From: Petrolisthes cinctipes | Lineage: Eukaryota; Arthropoda; Malacostraca; Decapoda; Porcellanidae | Direction: 5' to 3' | NCBI GenBank assembly: GCA_033782935.1 | Contig: JAWQEG010000486.1 | Location: 1,178,001-1,242,000 of the forward strand | Length of the DNA stretch: 64,000 nt | Shown here: piece by piece, positions 26,543-38,380 of the stretch | How the letters are laid out: each line of letters begins with the position of its first letter | Numbering within the stretch: position 1 is the stretch's first letter | Notes under the pieces: model-generated | Told to the model about the DNA's origin: nothing | What the model saw: only the letters and a program-made list of their open reading frames with translations | The model's database searches: none | Translations under genes and position numbers: made by a program

Positions 26543-28543
26543 AGATCGCTTCTGGGACCCAAAAATATCGAATTTTCGGGTGTTTTGGGCCTGAATTAGA
26601 GATATCGCCTTTACGCACCTAAAATATCGATTTTTAGCTTGTTTTTAGCCTATATTTTGAAAATATTCTATCACTGAGTAGGCATGTATAGATTACTTCT
26701 GGGACCCCAAAATATTGAATTTTCTGGTGGTTTGAGTCTGAATTTGAGATATAAACGGGTACAGAAGATACATGCACTTATAGACTATTGGGCACCTAAA
26801 ATATCGATTTTGAGCATGTTTTGAGCCTATATTTTAAAAACATTCTAGCACTGAATAGGCATGTACAGATTGCTTCTGGGACCCAAAAATATCGAATTTT
26901 CGGGTGTTTAAGGCAAGAATTTGAGATATAAACGGGTACTGAAGATGCATGCACATATCGACTTTTGGGCACCTAAAACATCGATTTTGAGCATGTTTTG
27001 GGCCTGTATTTTAAAAATACTCTAACACATAGTAGGCATGTACAGATCGCTTCTGGGACCCCAAAATATCGAATTTTTGTGTGTTTTGGGCCTGAATTAG
27101 AGATATCGCCTTTACGCACCTAAAATATCGATTTTTAGCATGTTTTGAGCCTATATTTGGAAAATATTCTAGCACTGAGTAGGCATGTACAAATCGCTTC
27201 TGGGACCCCAAAATATCGAATTTTCGGGTGTTTTGAGCTTGAATTTGAGATATAAACGAGTACAGAAGATGCATGCACATATCGACTTTTGGGCACCTAA
27301 AATATCGATTTTAGCATGTTTTGAGCCTATATTTTGAAAACATTCTTGCACTGAGTAGGCATGTACAGATCGCTTCTGGGACCCCAAAATATCGAATTTT
27401 CGGGTGTTTTGAGCCTGAATTTGAGATTTAAACGAGAACAGAAGATGCATACACATATTGACTTTGGGCACCAAAAATATCGATTTTCAGCATGTTTTGG
27501 GCCTGAATTTTGAAATTACTCTAACACGGAGTAGGCATGTACAGATTGCTTCTGGGACCCCAACATATCGAATTTTCGGGTGTTTAGGGGCAGAATTTGA
27601 TATATAAACGGGTACAGAAGATGCATGCACATATCGACTTTTGGGCACCAAAAACATCGATTTTCAGTATGTTTTTGGCCTGTATTTTGAAAATACTCTA
27701 ACACGGAGTAGGCATGTACAGATCGCTTCTGGGACCCCTAAATATCGAATTTTTGGGTGTTTTGGGACTGAATTTGAGATATCGCCTTTACGCACCTAAA
27801 ATATCGATTTTTAGCTTGTTTTTAGCCTATATTTTGAAAATATTTTAGCACTGAGTAGGCATGTATAGATTGCTTCTGGGACCCCAAAATATTGAATTTT
27901 CTGGTGGTTTGAGCCTGAATTTGAGATATAAACGGGTACAGAAGATACATGCACATATAGACTTTTGGGCACCTAAAATATCGATTTTGAGCATGTTTTG
28001 AGCCTATATTTTAAAAACATTCTAGCACTGAATAGGCATGTACAGATCGCTTCTGGGACCCAAAAATATCGAATTTTCGGGTGTTTAAGGCAAGAATTTG
28101 AGATATAAACGGGTACTGAAGATGCATGCACATATCGACTTTTGGGCACCTAAAACATCGATTTTGAGCATGTTTTGGGCCTGTATTTTGAAAATACTCT
28201 AACACATAGTAGGCATGTACAGATCGCTTCTGGGACCCCAAAATATCGAATTTTCGGGTGTTTTGGGCCTGAATTAGAGATAGCGCCTTTACGCACCTAA
28301 AATATCGATTTTTAGCATGTTTTGAGCCTATATTTGGAAAATATTCTTGCACTGAGTAGGCATGTACAGATCGCTTCTGGGACCCCAAAATATCGAATTT
28401 TCGGGTGTTTTGAGCCTGAATTTGAGATATAAAAGAGTACAGAAGATGCATGCACATATCGACTTTTGGGCACCTAAAATATCGATTTTAGCATGTTTTG
28501 AGCCTATATTTTGAAAACATTCTTGCACTGAGTAGGCATGTAC
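26543..28543. repeat. 1,177-bp seven-monomer HOR, about 1.7 copies
   Basis: Monomer starts at 26543, 26690, 26867, 27044, 27191, 27367 and 27543 give lengths 147, 177, 177, 147, 176, 176 and 177, totalling 1,177. The second copy starts at 27,720 and is followed to 28,543. Shared marks are TTTTTAGCTTGTTTTTAGCC, CACATAGTAGGC, CTGAATAGGC and GATTTTAGCATG. Divergence begins with the monomer at 28,544. Confidence 0.88.
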
Positions 28544-29044
28544 AGATCGCTTCTGGGACCCAAAAATATCGAATTTTCGGGTGTTTAGGGCCAGAATTTG
28601 AGATATAAACGAGTACAGAAGATGCATGCATATATCGACTGTTGGGCACCTAAAAGATCGATTTTCAGTATGTTTTTGGCCTGTATTTTCAAAATACTCT
28701 AACAAGGAGTAGGCATGTACAGATCGCTTTTGGGACCCCTAAATATCGAATTTTCGGGTGTTTTGGGCCTTAATTTGAGATATCGACTTTACGCACCTAA
28801 AATATCGATATTTACCATGTTTTGAGCCTATATTTTAAAAATATTCTAGCACTGAGTAGGCATGTACAGATCGCTTCTGGGACCCCAAAATATCGAATTT
28901 TCGGGTGTTTTGAGCCTGAATTTGAGATATAAACGAGTACAGAAGATGCATGCACATATCGACTTATGGGCACCTAAAATATCGATTTTGAGCATGTTTT
29001 GAGCCAATATTTTGAAAACATTCTAGCACTGTGTAGGCATGTAC
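28544..29044. repeat. Three satellite monomers without a local HOR
   Basis: Ordinary long and short monomers link two HOR blocks. A variant GATATTTACCATG in place of GATTTTTAGCATG lies near 28,808-28,820. Nothing else is seen. Confidence 0.8.
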
Positions 29045-30930
29045 AGATCGCTTCTGGGATCCCAAAATATTGAATTTTCGGGTGTTTTGAGCATGAATTT
29101 GAGATATAAACGAGTATAGAAGATGCATACACATATTGACTTTGGGCACCAAAAATATCTATTTTCAGCATGTTTTGGGCATGAATTTTGAAAATACTCT
29201 AACACGGAGTAGGCATGTACAGATCGCTTCTGGGACCCCAAATATCGAATTTTCGGGTGTTTAGGGCCAGAATTTGAGATATAAACGGGTACAGAAGATG
29301 CTTGCACATATCGACTTTTGGGCACCTAAAAGATCGATTTTCAGTATGTTTTTGGCCTGTATTTTGAAAATACTCTAACACGGAGTAGGCATGTACAGAT
29401 CCCTTCTGGGACCCAAAAATATCGAATTTTCGGGTGTTTTTCGGCCTTAATTTGAGATATCGACTTTTTGGCACCTAAAATATCGATTTTTAGCATGTTT
29501 TTAGTCTAGATTTTGAAAATATTCTAGCACTGAGTAGGCATGAACAGATTGCTTCTGGGACCCCAAAATATTGAATTTTCTGGTGGTTTGAGCCTGAATT
29601 TTTGATATAAACGGGTACAGAAGATGCATGCACATATCGACTTTTGGGCACCTAAAAGATCGATTTTCAGTATGTTTTTGGCCTGTATTTTGAAAATACT
29701 TTAACACAGAGTAGGCATGTACAGATCGCTTCTGGGACCCCTAAATATCGATCTTTTGGGTGTTTTGGGAATGAATTTGAGATATCGACTTTTTGGCACC
29801 TAAAATATCGATTTTTAGCATGTTTTTAGCCTATATTTTGAAAATATTCTAGCACTGAGTAGGCATGTACAGATCGCTTCTGGGACCCCAAAATATCGAA
29901 TTTTCGGGTGTTTTGAGCCTGAATTTGAGATATAAACGAGTATAGAAGATGCATACACATATTGACTTTGGGCACCAAAAATATCTATTTTCAGCATGTT
30001 TTGGGCCTGAATTTTGAAAATACTCTAACACGGAGTAGGCATGTACAGATCGCTTCTGGGACCCCAAATATCGAATTTTCGGGTGTTTAGGGCCAGAATT
30101 TGAGATATAAACGGGTACAGAAGATGCTTGCACATATCGACTTTTGGGCACCTAAAAGATCGATTTTCAGTATATTTTTGGCCTGTATTTTGAAAATACT
30201 CTAACACGGATTAGGCATGTACAGATCGCTTCTAGGACCCCTAAATATCGAATTTTCGGGTGTTTTCGGCCTTAATTTGAGATATCGACTTTTTGGCACC
30301 TAAAATATCGATTTTTAGCATGTTTTTAGTCTAGATTTTGAAAATATTCTAGCACTGAGTAGGCATGAACAGATTGCTTCTGGGACCCCAAAATATTGAA
30401 TTTTCGGGTGGTTTGAGCCTGAATTTTTTATATAAACGGGTACAGAAGATGCATCCACATATCGACTTTTGGGCACCTAAAAGATCGATTTTCTGTATGT
30501 TTTTGGCCTGTATTTTGAAAATACTCTAACACAGAGTAGGCATGTACAGATCGCTTCTGGGACCCCTAAATATCGATCTTTTGGGTGTTTTGGGACTGAA
30601 TTTGAGATATCGACTTTTTGGCACCTTAAATATCGATTTGTAGCATGTTTTTAGCCTATATTTTGAAAATATTCTAGCACTGAGTAGGCATGTACAGATC
30701 GCTTCTGGGACCCCAAAATATCGAATTTTCGGGTGTTTTGAGCCTGAATTTGAGATATAAACGAGTATAGAAGATGCATACACATATTGACTTTGGGCAC
30801 CAAAAATATCTATTTTCAGCATGTTTTGGGCCTGAATTTTGAAAATACTCTAACACGGAGTAGGCATGTACAGATCGCTTATGGGACCCCAAATATCGAA
30901 TTTTCGGGTGTTTAGGGCCAGAATTTGAGA
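29045..30930. repeat. 826/825-bp five-monomer HOR, about 2.3 copies
   Basis: Starts at 29221, 29397, 29546, 29723 and 29871 give 176, 176, 149, 177 and 148 bp (826). The next copy, from 30,047, gives 176, 176, 148, 177 and 148 bp (825). Marks private to this block are ACCCCAAATATCG with one A fewer, GATGCTTGCAC, ATATCTATTTTCAGC and GGCATGAACAG. The one-base difference comes from GTTTTTCGGCC near 29,440 against GTTTTCGGCC in the next copy. Confidence 0.88.
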
Positions 30931-31018
30931 TATCGACTTTTTGGCACCTAAAATATCGATTTTTAGCATGTTTTTACCCTTTATTTTGAAAATATTTTAG
31001 CACTGAGTAGGCATGTAC
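30872..31018 (+). repeat. Chimeric short monomer at an HOR edge
   Basis: The left part (ACCCCAAATATCG, GTTTAGGGCCAG) is identical to the long monomers at 29,221 and 30,047. The right part, from GAGATATCGACTTTTTGG, is a 148-bp-type short monomer. The switch falls at GAGATAT, the same place where long and short classes differ. It is best read as a recombination product that ended the 826-bp HOR. Confidence 0.75.
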
Positions 31019-32020
31019 AGATTGCTTCTGGGACCCCAAAATATTGAATTTTCGGGTGTTTAGGGCCAGAATTTGAGATATAAACGGGTACAGAAGATGC
31101 ATGCACATATCGACTTTTGGGCACCTAAAAGATCGATTTTCAGTATGTTTTTGGCCTGTATTTTGAAAATACTCTAACACGGAGTAGGCATGTACAGATC
31201 GCTTCTGGGACCCCAAAATATCGAATTTTCGGGTGTTTTGAGCCTGAATTTGAGATATAAACGAGTACAGAAGATGCATACACATATCGACTTTGGGCAC
31301 CAAAAATATCGATTTTCAGCATGTTTTAAGCCTGAATTTTTAAAATACTCTAACACGGAGTAGGGATGTACAGATCGCTTCTGGGACCCCAAAATATCGA
31401 ATTTTCGGGTGTTTAGGGCCAGAATTTGAGATATAAACGGGTACAGAAGATGCATGCACATATCGACTTTTGGGCACCTAAAAGATCGATTTTCAGTATG
31501 TTTTTGACCTGTATTTTGAAAATACTCTAACACGGAGTAGGCATGTACAGATCGCTTCTGGGACCCCAAAATATCGAATTTTCGGGTGTTTTGGGACTGA
31601 ATTTGAGATATCGCCTTTACGCACCTAAAATATCGATTTTTAGCATGTTTTTAGTCTAGATTTTGAAAATATTCTAGCACTGAGTAGGCATGTACAGATT
31701 GCTTCTGGGACCCCAAAATATTGAATTTTCTGGTTGTTTGAGCCTGAATTTGTGATATAAACGGGAACAGAAGATGCATGCACATATCGACTTTTGGGCA
31801 CCTAAAAGATCGATTTTCAGTATGTTTTTGGCCTGTATTTTGAAAATACTCTAACAAAGAGTAGGCATGAACAGATCGCTTCTGGGACCCCTAAATATCG
31901 AATTTTCGGGTGTTTTGGGACTGAATTTGAGATATCGACTTTTTGGCACCTAAAATATCGATTTTTAGCATGTTTTGAGCCTATATTTTGAAAATATTCT
32001 AGCACTGAGTAAGCATGTAC
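31019..32020. repeat. Mosaic satellite segment
   Basis: Ordinary long and short monomers continue between the 826-bp and 1,031-bp HORs. Several long monomers have the GTTTAGGGCCAG and AAAAGATCGATTTTCAGTATG combination that is common across the window. No local period is maintained. Confidence 0.8.
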
Positions 32021-33756
32021 AGATCGCTTCTGGGACCCCAAAATATCGAATTTTCGGGTGATTTGAGCCTAATTTGAGATATAAACGAGTACAGAAGATG
32101 CATGCACATATCGACTTTTGGGCACCTAAAATATCGATTTTGAGCATGTTTTGAGCCTATATTTTGAAAACATTCTAGCACTGAGTAGGCATGTACAGAT
32201 CGCTTCTGGGACCCCAAAATATTGAATTTTCGGGTGTTTTGAGCCTGAATTTGAGTTATAAACGGGTACAGAAGATACATGCACATATTGACTTTGGGCA
32301 TCTAAAATATCGATTTTCAGCATGTCTTGGGCCTGTATTTTGAAAATACTCTAACACGGAGTAGGCATGTACAGATCGCTTCTGGGACCCCTAAATATCG
32401 AATTTTCGGATGTTTTGAGCCTGAATTTGAGATATAAACGAGTAAAGAAGATTCATGCACATATCGACTTTTGGGCACCTAAAATATCGATTTTGAGCAT
32501 GTTTTGAGCCTATATTTTGAAAACAATCTAGCACTGAGAAGGCATGTACAGATCGCTTCTGGGACCCAAAAATATCGAATTTTCGGGTGTTTAGGGCCAG
32601 AATTTGAGATATAAATGGATACAGAAGATGCATCCACATATCGACCTCTGGCACCTAAAAGATCGATTTTCAGTATGTTTTTGGCTTGTATTTTGAAAAT
32701 ACTCTAACACAGAGTAGGCATGTACAGATCGCTTCTGGGACCCCAAAATATCGAATTTTCGGGTGTTTTGAGCCTGAATTTGAGATATAAACGGGTACAG
32801 AAGATGCATGCACATATCGACTTTTGGGCACATAAAACATCGATTTTGAGCATGTGAAGGGCCTGTATTTTGTAAATACTCTAACACGGAGTAGGCATGT
32901 ACAGATCGCTTCTGGGACCCCAAAATATCGAATTTTTTTTTGTGTTTTGTGCCTGAATTTGAGATATCGCCTTTACGCACCTAAAATATCGATTTTTAGC
33001 ATGTTTTGAGCCTATATTTTGAAAATATTCTAGCACTGAGTAGGCATGTACAGATCGCTTCTGGGACCCCAAAATATCGAATTTTCGGGTGATTTGAGCC
33101 TAATTTGAGATATAAACGAGTACAGAAGATGCATGCACATATCGACTTTTGGGCACCTAAAATATCGATTTTGAGCATGTTTTGAGCCTATATTTTGAAA
33201 ACATTCTAGCACTGAGTAGGCATGTACAGATCGCTTCTGGGACCCCAAAATATTGAATTTTCGGGTGTTTTGAGCCTGAATTTGAGATATAAACGGGTAC
33301 AGAAGATACATGCACATATTGACTTTGGGCATCTAAAATATCGATTTTTAGCATGTTTTGATCCTATATTTTGATAATATTCTAGCACTGAGTAGGCATG
33401 TACAGATCGCTTCTGGGACCCCAAAATATCGAATTCACGGGTGTTTTGAGCTTGAATTTGAGATATAAACGAGTACTGAAGATGCATGCACATATCGACT
33501 TTTGGGCACCTAAAATATCGATTTTGATCATGTTTTGAGCCTATATTTTGAAAACAATCTAGCACTGAGAAGGCATGTACAGATCGCTTCTGGGACCCAA
33601 AAATATCGAATTTTCGGGTGTTTAGGGCCAGAATTTGAGATATAAACGGATACAGAAGATGCATCCACATATCGACCTCTGGCACCTAAAAGATCGATTT
33701 TCAGTATGTTTTTGGCCTGTATTTTGAAAATACTCTAACACGGAGAAGGCATGTAC
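32021..33756. repeat. 1,031-bp six-monomer HOR, about 1.7 copies
   Basis: Starts at 32021, 32197, 32373, 32550, 32726 and 32903 give 176, 176, 177, 176, 177 and 149 bp, totalling 1,031. The second copy, from 33,052, is followed to 33,756. Diagnostic marks are GAGCCTAATTTGAG (one G missing), GATGCATCCACATATCGACC and TCTGGCACC. The third monomer of copy 2 (33,404) differs more than the rest and may come from another source. The 149-bp monomer carries a long T tract. Confidence 0.85.
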
Positions 33757-34829
33757 AGATGGCTTCTGGGACCCCTAAATATCCAATTTTCGGGTGTTTT
33801 GGGACTGAATTTGAGATATCGCCTTTACGCACCTAAAAGATCGATTTTTAGCATGTTTTTAGCCTATATTTTGAAAATATTCTAGAACTGAGTAGGCATG
33901 TACAGATTGCTTCTGGGACCCCAAAATAATAAATTTTCGGGTGTTCTGAGCCTGAATTTGAGATATAAACGGGTACAGAAGATACATGCACATATTGACT
34001 TTGGGCATCTAAAATATCGATTTTCAGCATGTTTTCGGCATGTATTTTGAAAATACTCTAACACGGAGTAGGCATGTACAGATCGCTTCTGGGACCCCAA
34101 AATATCGAATTTTCGGGTGTTTTGAGCCTGATTTTGAGATATAAACGAGTATAGAAGATGCATACACAAATTGACTTTGGGCACCAAAAATATCGTTTTT
34201 CAGTATGTTTTAGGCCTGAATTTTGAAAATACTCTAACACGGAGTAGGCATGTACAGATCGCTACTGGGACCCCAAAATATCGAATTTTCGGGTGTTTAG
34301 GGCCAGAATTTGAGATATAAACGGGTACGGAAGATGCATGCACATATCGACTTTTGGGCACCTAAAAGATCGATTTTCAGTATGTTTTTGGCCTGTATTT
34401 TGAAAATACTCTAACACGGAGTAGGCATGTACAGATCGCTTCTGGGACCCCAAAATATCGAATTTTCGGGATTTTAGGGCCAGAATTTGAGATTTAAACG
34501 GGTACAGAAGATGCATGCACATATCGACTTTTGGGCACCTAAAAGATCGATTTTCAGTATGTTTTTGGCCTGTATGTTGAAAATACTCTGACACGGAGTA
34601 GGCATGTACAGATCGCTTCTGGGACCCCTAAATATCGAATTTTCGTGTGTTTTGGGCCTTAATTTGAGATATCGCCTTCACGCACCAAAAAATATCGATT
34701 TTTAGCATGTTTTGAGCCTATATTTTGAAAATATTCTAGCACTGAGTAGGCATGTACAGATCGCTTCTGGGACCCCAAAATATCGAATTTTCGGGTGTTT
34801 TGAGCATGAATTTGAGATATAAGCGAGTA
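33757..34829. repeat. Mosaic satellite segment
   Basis: Ordinary long and short monomers with scattered private changes, for example CGGGATTTTAGGG near 34,468. No local HOR is seen. Confidence 0.8.
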
Positions 34830-36690
34830 TAGAATATGCATACACATATTGACTTTGGGCACCAAAAATATCGATTTTCAGCATGTTTTAAGCCTTAATT
34901 TTGAAAATACTCTAACCCGGAGAAGGCATGTACAGATCGCTTCTGGGACCCCAAAATATCGAATTTTCGGGTGTTTAGGGCCAGAACTTGAGATATAAAC
35001 GGGTACAGAAGATGCATGCACATATCGACTTTTGGGCACCTAAAAGATTGATTTTCAGTATGTTTTTGGCCTGTATTTTGAAAATACTCTAACACAGCGT
35101 AGGCATGTACGGATCCCTTCTGGGACTCCTAAATATCGAATTTTCGGGTGTTTTGGGACTGAATTTGAGATATCGACTTTTTGGCACCTAAAATATCGAT
35201 TTTTAGCATGTTTTTAGCCTATATTTTTAAAATATTCTAGCACTGAGTAGGCATGTACAGATTGCTTCTGGGACCCCAAAATATTGAATTTTCGGGTGTT
35301 TTGAGCCTGAATTTGAGATATAAACGGGTACACAAGATACATGCACATATTGACTTTTGGGCACTTAAAACATCGATTTTGAGCATGTTTAGGGCCTGTA
35401 TTTTGTAAATACTCTAACACGGAGTAGGCATGTACAGATCGCTTCTGGGACCCCAAAATATCGAATTTTTTTTGGTGCTTTGGGCCTGAATTTGAGATAT
35501 CGCCTTTACGCACCTAAAATATCGATTTTTAGCATGTTTTGAGCCTATATTTTGAAAATATTCTAGCACTGAGTAGGCATGTACAGATCGCTTCTGGGAC
35601 CCCAAAATATCGAATTTTCGGGTGATTTGAGCCTAATTTGAGATATAAACAAGTACAGAAGATGCATGCACATATCGACTTTTGGGCACCTAAAATATCG
35701 ATTTTGAGCATGTTTTGAGCCTATATTTTAAAAAACATTCTAGCACTGAGTAGGCATGTACAGATCGCTTCTGGGACCCCAAAATATTGAATTTTCGGGT
35801 GTTTTGAGCCTGAATTTGAGATATAAACGGGTATAGAAGATACAAGCACATGTTGACTTTTGGCATCTAAAATATCGATTTTCAGCATGTCTTGGGCCTG
35901 TATTTTGAAAATACTCTAACACGGAGTAGGCATGTACAGATCGCTTCTGGGACCCCTAAATATAGAATTTTCGGGTGTTTTGAGCCTGAATTTGAGATAT
36001 AAACGAGTACAGAAGATGCATGCACATATCGACTTTTGGGCACCTAAAATATCGATTTTGAGCATGTTTTGAGCCTATATTTTGAAAACATTCTAGCAAT
36101 GAGTAGGCATGTACAGATCGCTTCTGGGACCCCAAAATATCGAATTTTCGGGTGTTTTGAGCCTGAATTTGAGATATATACGAGTATAGAAGATGCATAC
36201 ACAAATTGACTTTGGGCACCAAAAATATCGATTTTCAGCATGTTTTAGGCCTGAATTTTGAAAATACCCTAACACGGAGTAGGCATGTACAGATCGCTTC
36301 TGGGACCCCAAAATATCGAATTTTCGGGTGTTTTGGGCCAGAATTAGAGATATAAACGGGTACAGAAGATGCATGCATATATCGACTTTTGGGCACCTAA
36401 AAGATCGATTTTCAGTATGTTTTTGGCCTGTATTTTGAAAATACTCTAACACGGAGTAGGCATGTACAGATCGCTTCTGGGACCCCAAAATATCGAATTT
36501 TCGGGTGTTTTGGGACTGAATTTGAGATATCGACTTTACGCACCTAAAATATCGATTTTTAGCATGTTTTTAGCTTATATTTTGAAAATATTCTAGCACT
36601 GAGTAGGCATGTACAGATCGCTTCTGGGACCCCTAAATATCGAATTTTCGGGTGTTTTGAGCCTGAATTTGAGATATAAACGGGTACAGA
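34830..36690. repeat. Segmental duplication, left copy (partner 40,990-42,675)
   Basis: This block reappears about 6 kb downstream with offsets of 6,158, then 6,334, then 5,980 bp. The offset steps of +176 and -354 bp correspond to one and two monomers, so the copies differ by gain or loss of whole monomers. Shared private marks are TAACCCGGAGAAGG or TATCCCGGAGAAGG, CACAGCGTAGGC, a T8 tract before GGTG, and TAGCAATGAGTAGG. Confidence 0.82.
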
Positions 36691-38380
36691 AGATGCATGC
36701 ACATATCGACCTCTGGGCACCTAAAAGATCGATTTTCAGTATGTTTTTTGCCTGTATTTTGAAAATACTCTAACACGAAGTAGGCATGTACAGATCGCTT
36801 CTGGGACCCCAAAATATTGAATTTTCGGGTGTTTAGGGCCAGAATTTGAGATATAAACGGGTACAGAAGATGAGTGCACATATCGACTTTTGGGCACTTA
36901 AAAGATCGATTTTCAGTATGTTTTTGGCCTGTATTTTGAAAATACTCTAACACGGAGTAGGCATGTACAGATCGCTTCTGGGACCCCTAAATATCGAATT
37001 TTCGGGTGTTTTGGGACTGAATTTGAGATATTGACTTTTTGGCACTTAAAAGATCGATTTTTAGCATGTTTTTAGCCTATATTTTGAAAATATTCTAGCA
37101 CTGTACAGATTGCTTCTGGGACCCCAAAATATTGAATTTTCGTGTGTTTTGAGCCTGAATTTGAGATATAAACGGGTACAGGAGATACATCCACATATTG
37201 ACTTTGGGCATCTAAAATATCGATTTTTAGCATGTTTTGGGCATGTATTTTGAAAATACTCTAACACGGAGTAGGCATGTACAGATCGCTTCTGGGACCC
37301 CAAAATATCGAATTTTCGGGTGTTTTGAGCCTGAATTTGAGATATAAACGGGTACTGAAGATGCATGCACATATCGACTTTTGGGCACCTAAAAGATCGA
37401 TTTTCAGTATGTTTTTGGCCTGTATTTTGAAAATACTCTAACACGGAGTAGGCATGTACAGATCGCTTCTGGGACCCCAAAATATCGAATTTTCGGGTGT
37501 TTTGGGACTGAATTTGAGATATCGACTTTACGCACCTAAAATATCGATTTTTAGCATGTTTTTAGCTTATATTTTGAAAATATTCTAGCACTGAGTAGGC
37601 ATGTACAGATCGCTTCTGGGACCCCTAAATATCGAATTTTCGGGTGTTTTGAGCCTGAATTTGAGATATAAACGGGTACAGAAGATGCATGCACATATCG
37701 ACCTCTGGGCACCTAAAAGATCGATTTTCAGTATGTTTTTTGCCTGTATTTTGAAAATACTCTAACACGAAGTAGGCATGTACAGATCGCTTCTGGGACC
37801 CCAAAATATTGAATTTTCGGGTGTTTAGGGCCAGAATTTGAGATATAAACGGGTACAGAAGATGAGTGCACATATCGACTTTTGGGCACTTAAAAGATCG
37901 ATTTTCAGTATGTTTTTGGCCTGTATTTTGAAAATACTCTAACACGGAGTAGGCATGTACAGATCGCTTCTGGGACCCCTAAATATCGAATTTTCGGGTG
38001 TTTTGGGACTGAATTTGAGATATTGACTTTTTGGCACTTAAAAGATCGATTTTTAGCATGTTTTTAGCCTATATTTTGAAAATATTCTAGCACTGTACAG
38101 ATTGCTTCTGGGACCCCAAAATATTGAATTTTCGTGTGTTTTGAGCCTGAATTTGAGATATAAACGGGTACAGGAGATACATCCACATATTGACTTTGGG
38201 CATCTAAAATATCGATTTTTAGCATGTTTTGGGCATGTATTTTGAAAATACTCTAACACGGAGTAGGCATGTACAGATCGCTTCTGGGACCCCAAAATAT
38301 CGAATTTTCGGGTGTTTTGAGCCTGAATTTGAGATATAAACGGGTACTGAAGATGCATGCACATATAGACTTTTGGGCAC
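36468..38380. repeat. 992-bp six-monomer HOR, about 1.9 copies
   Basis: Starts at 36615, 36792, 36969, 37107, 37283 and 37460 give 177, 177, 138, 176, 177 and 147 bp, totalling 992. The second copy begins at 37,607. The 138-bp monomer is a 148-bp short monomer that lost 10 bp near its end, so CACTGAGTAGGCATGTAC became CACTGTAC. Divergence appears near 38,380, where AAAACATCG replaces AAAAGATCG. Confidence 0.9.
36969..37106 (+). repeat. Short monomer with 10-bp deletion (138 bp)
   Basis: GAGTAGGCAT is missing from the otherwise nearly invariant CACTGAGTAGGCATGTAC end. The same deletion occurs at 37,961-38,098 and 39,631-39,768. A single origin followed by duplication is the simplest explanation, and it serves as a lineage marker linking the 992-bp HOR with the segment near 39.7 kb. 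Confidence 0.9.
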
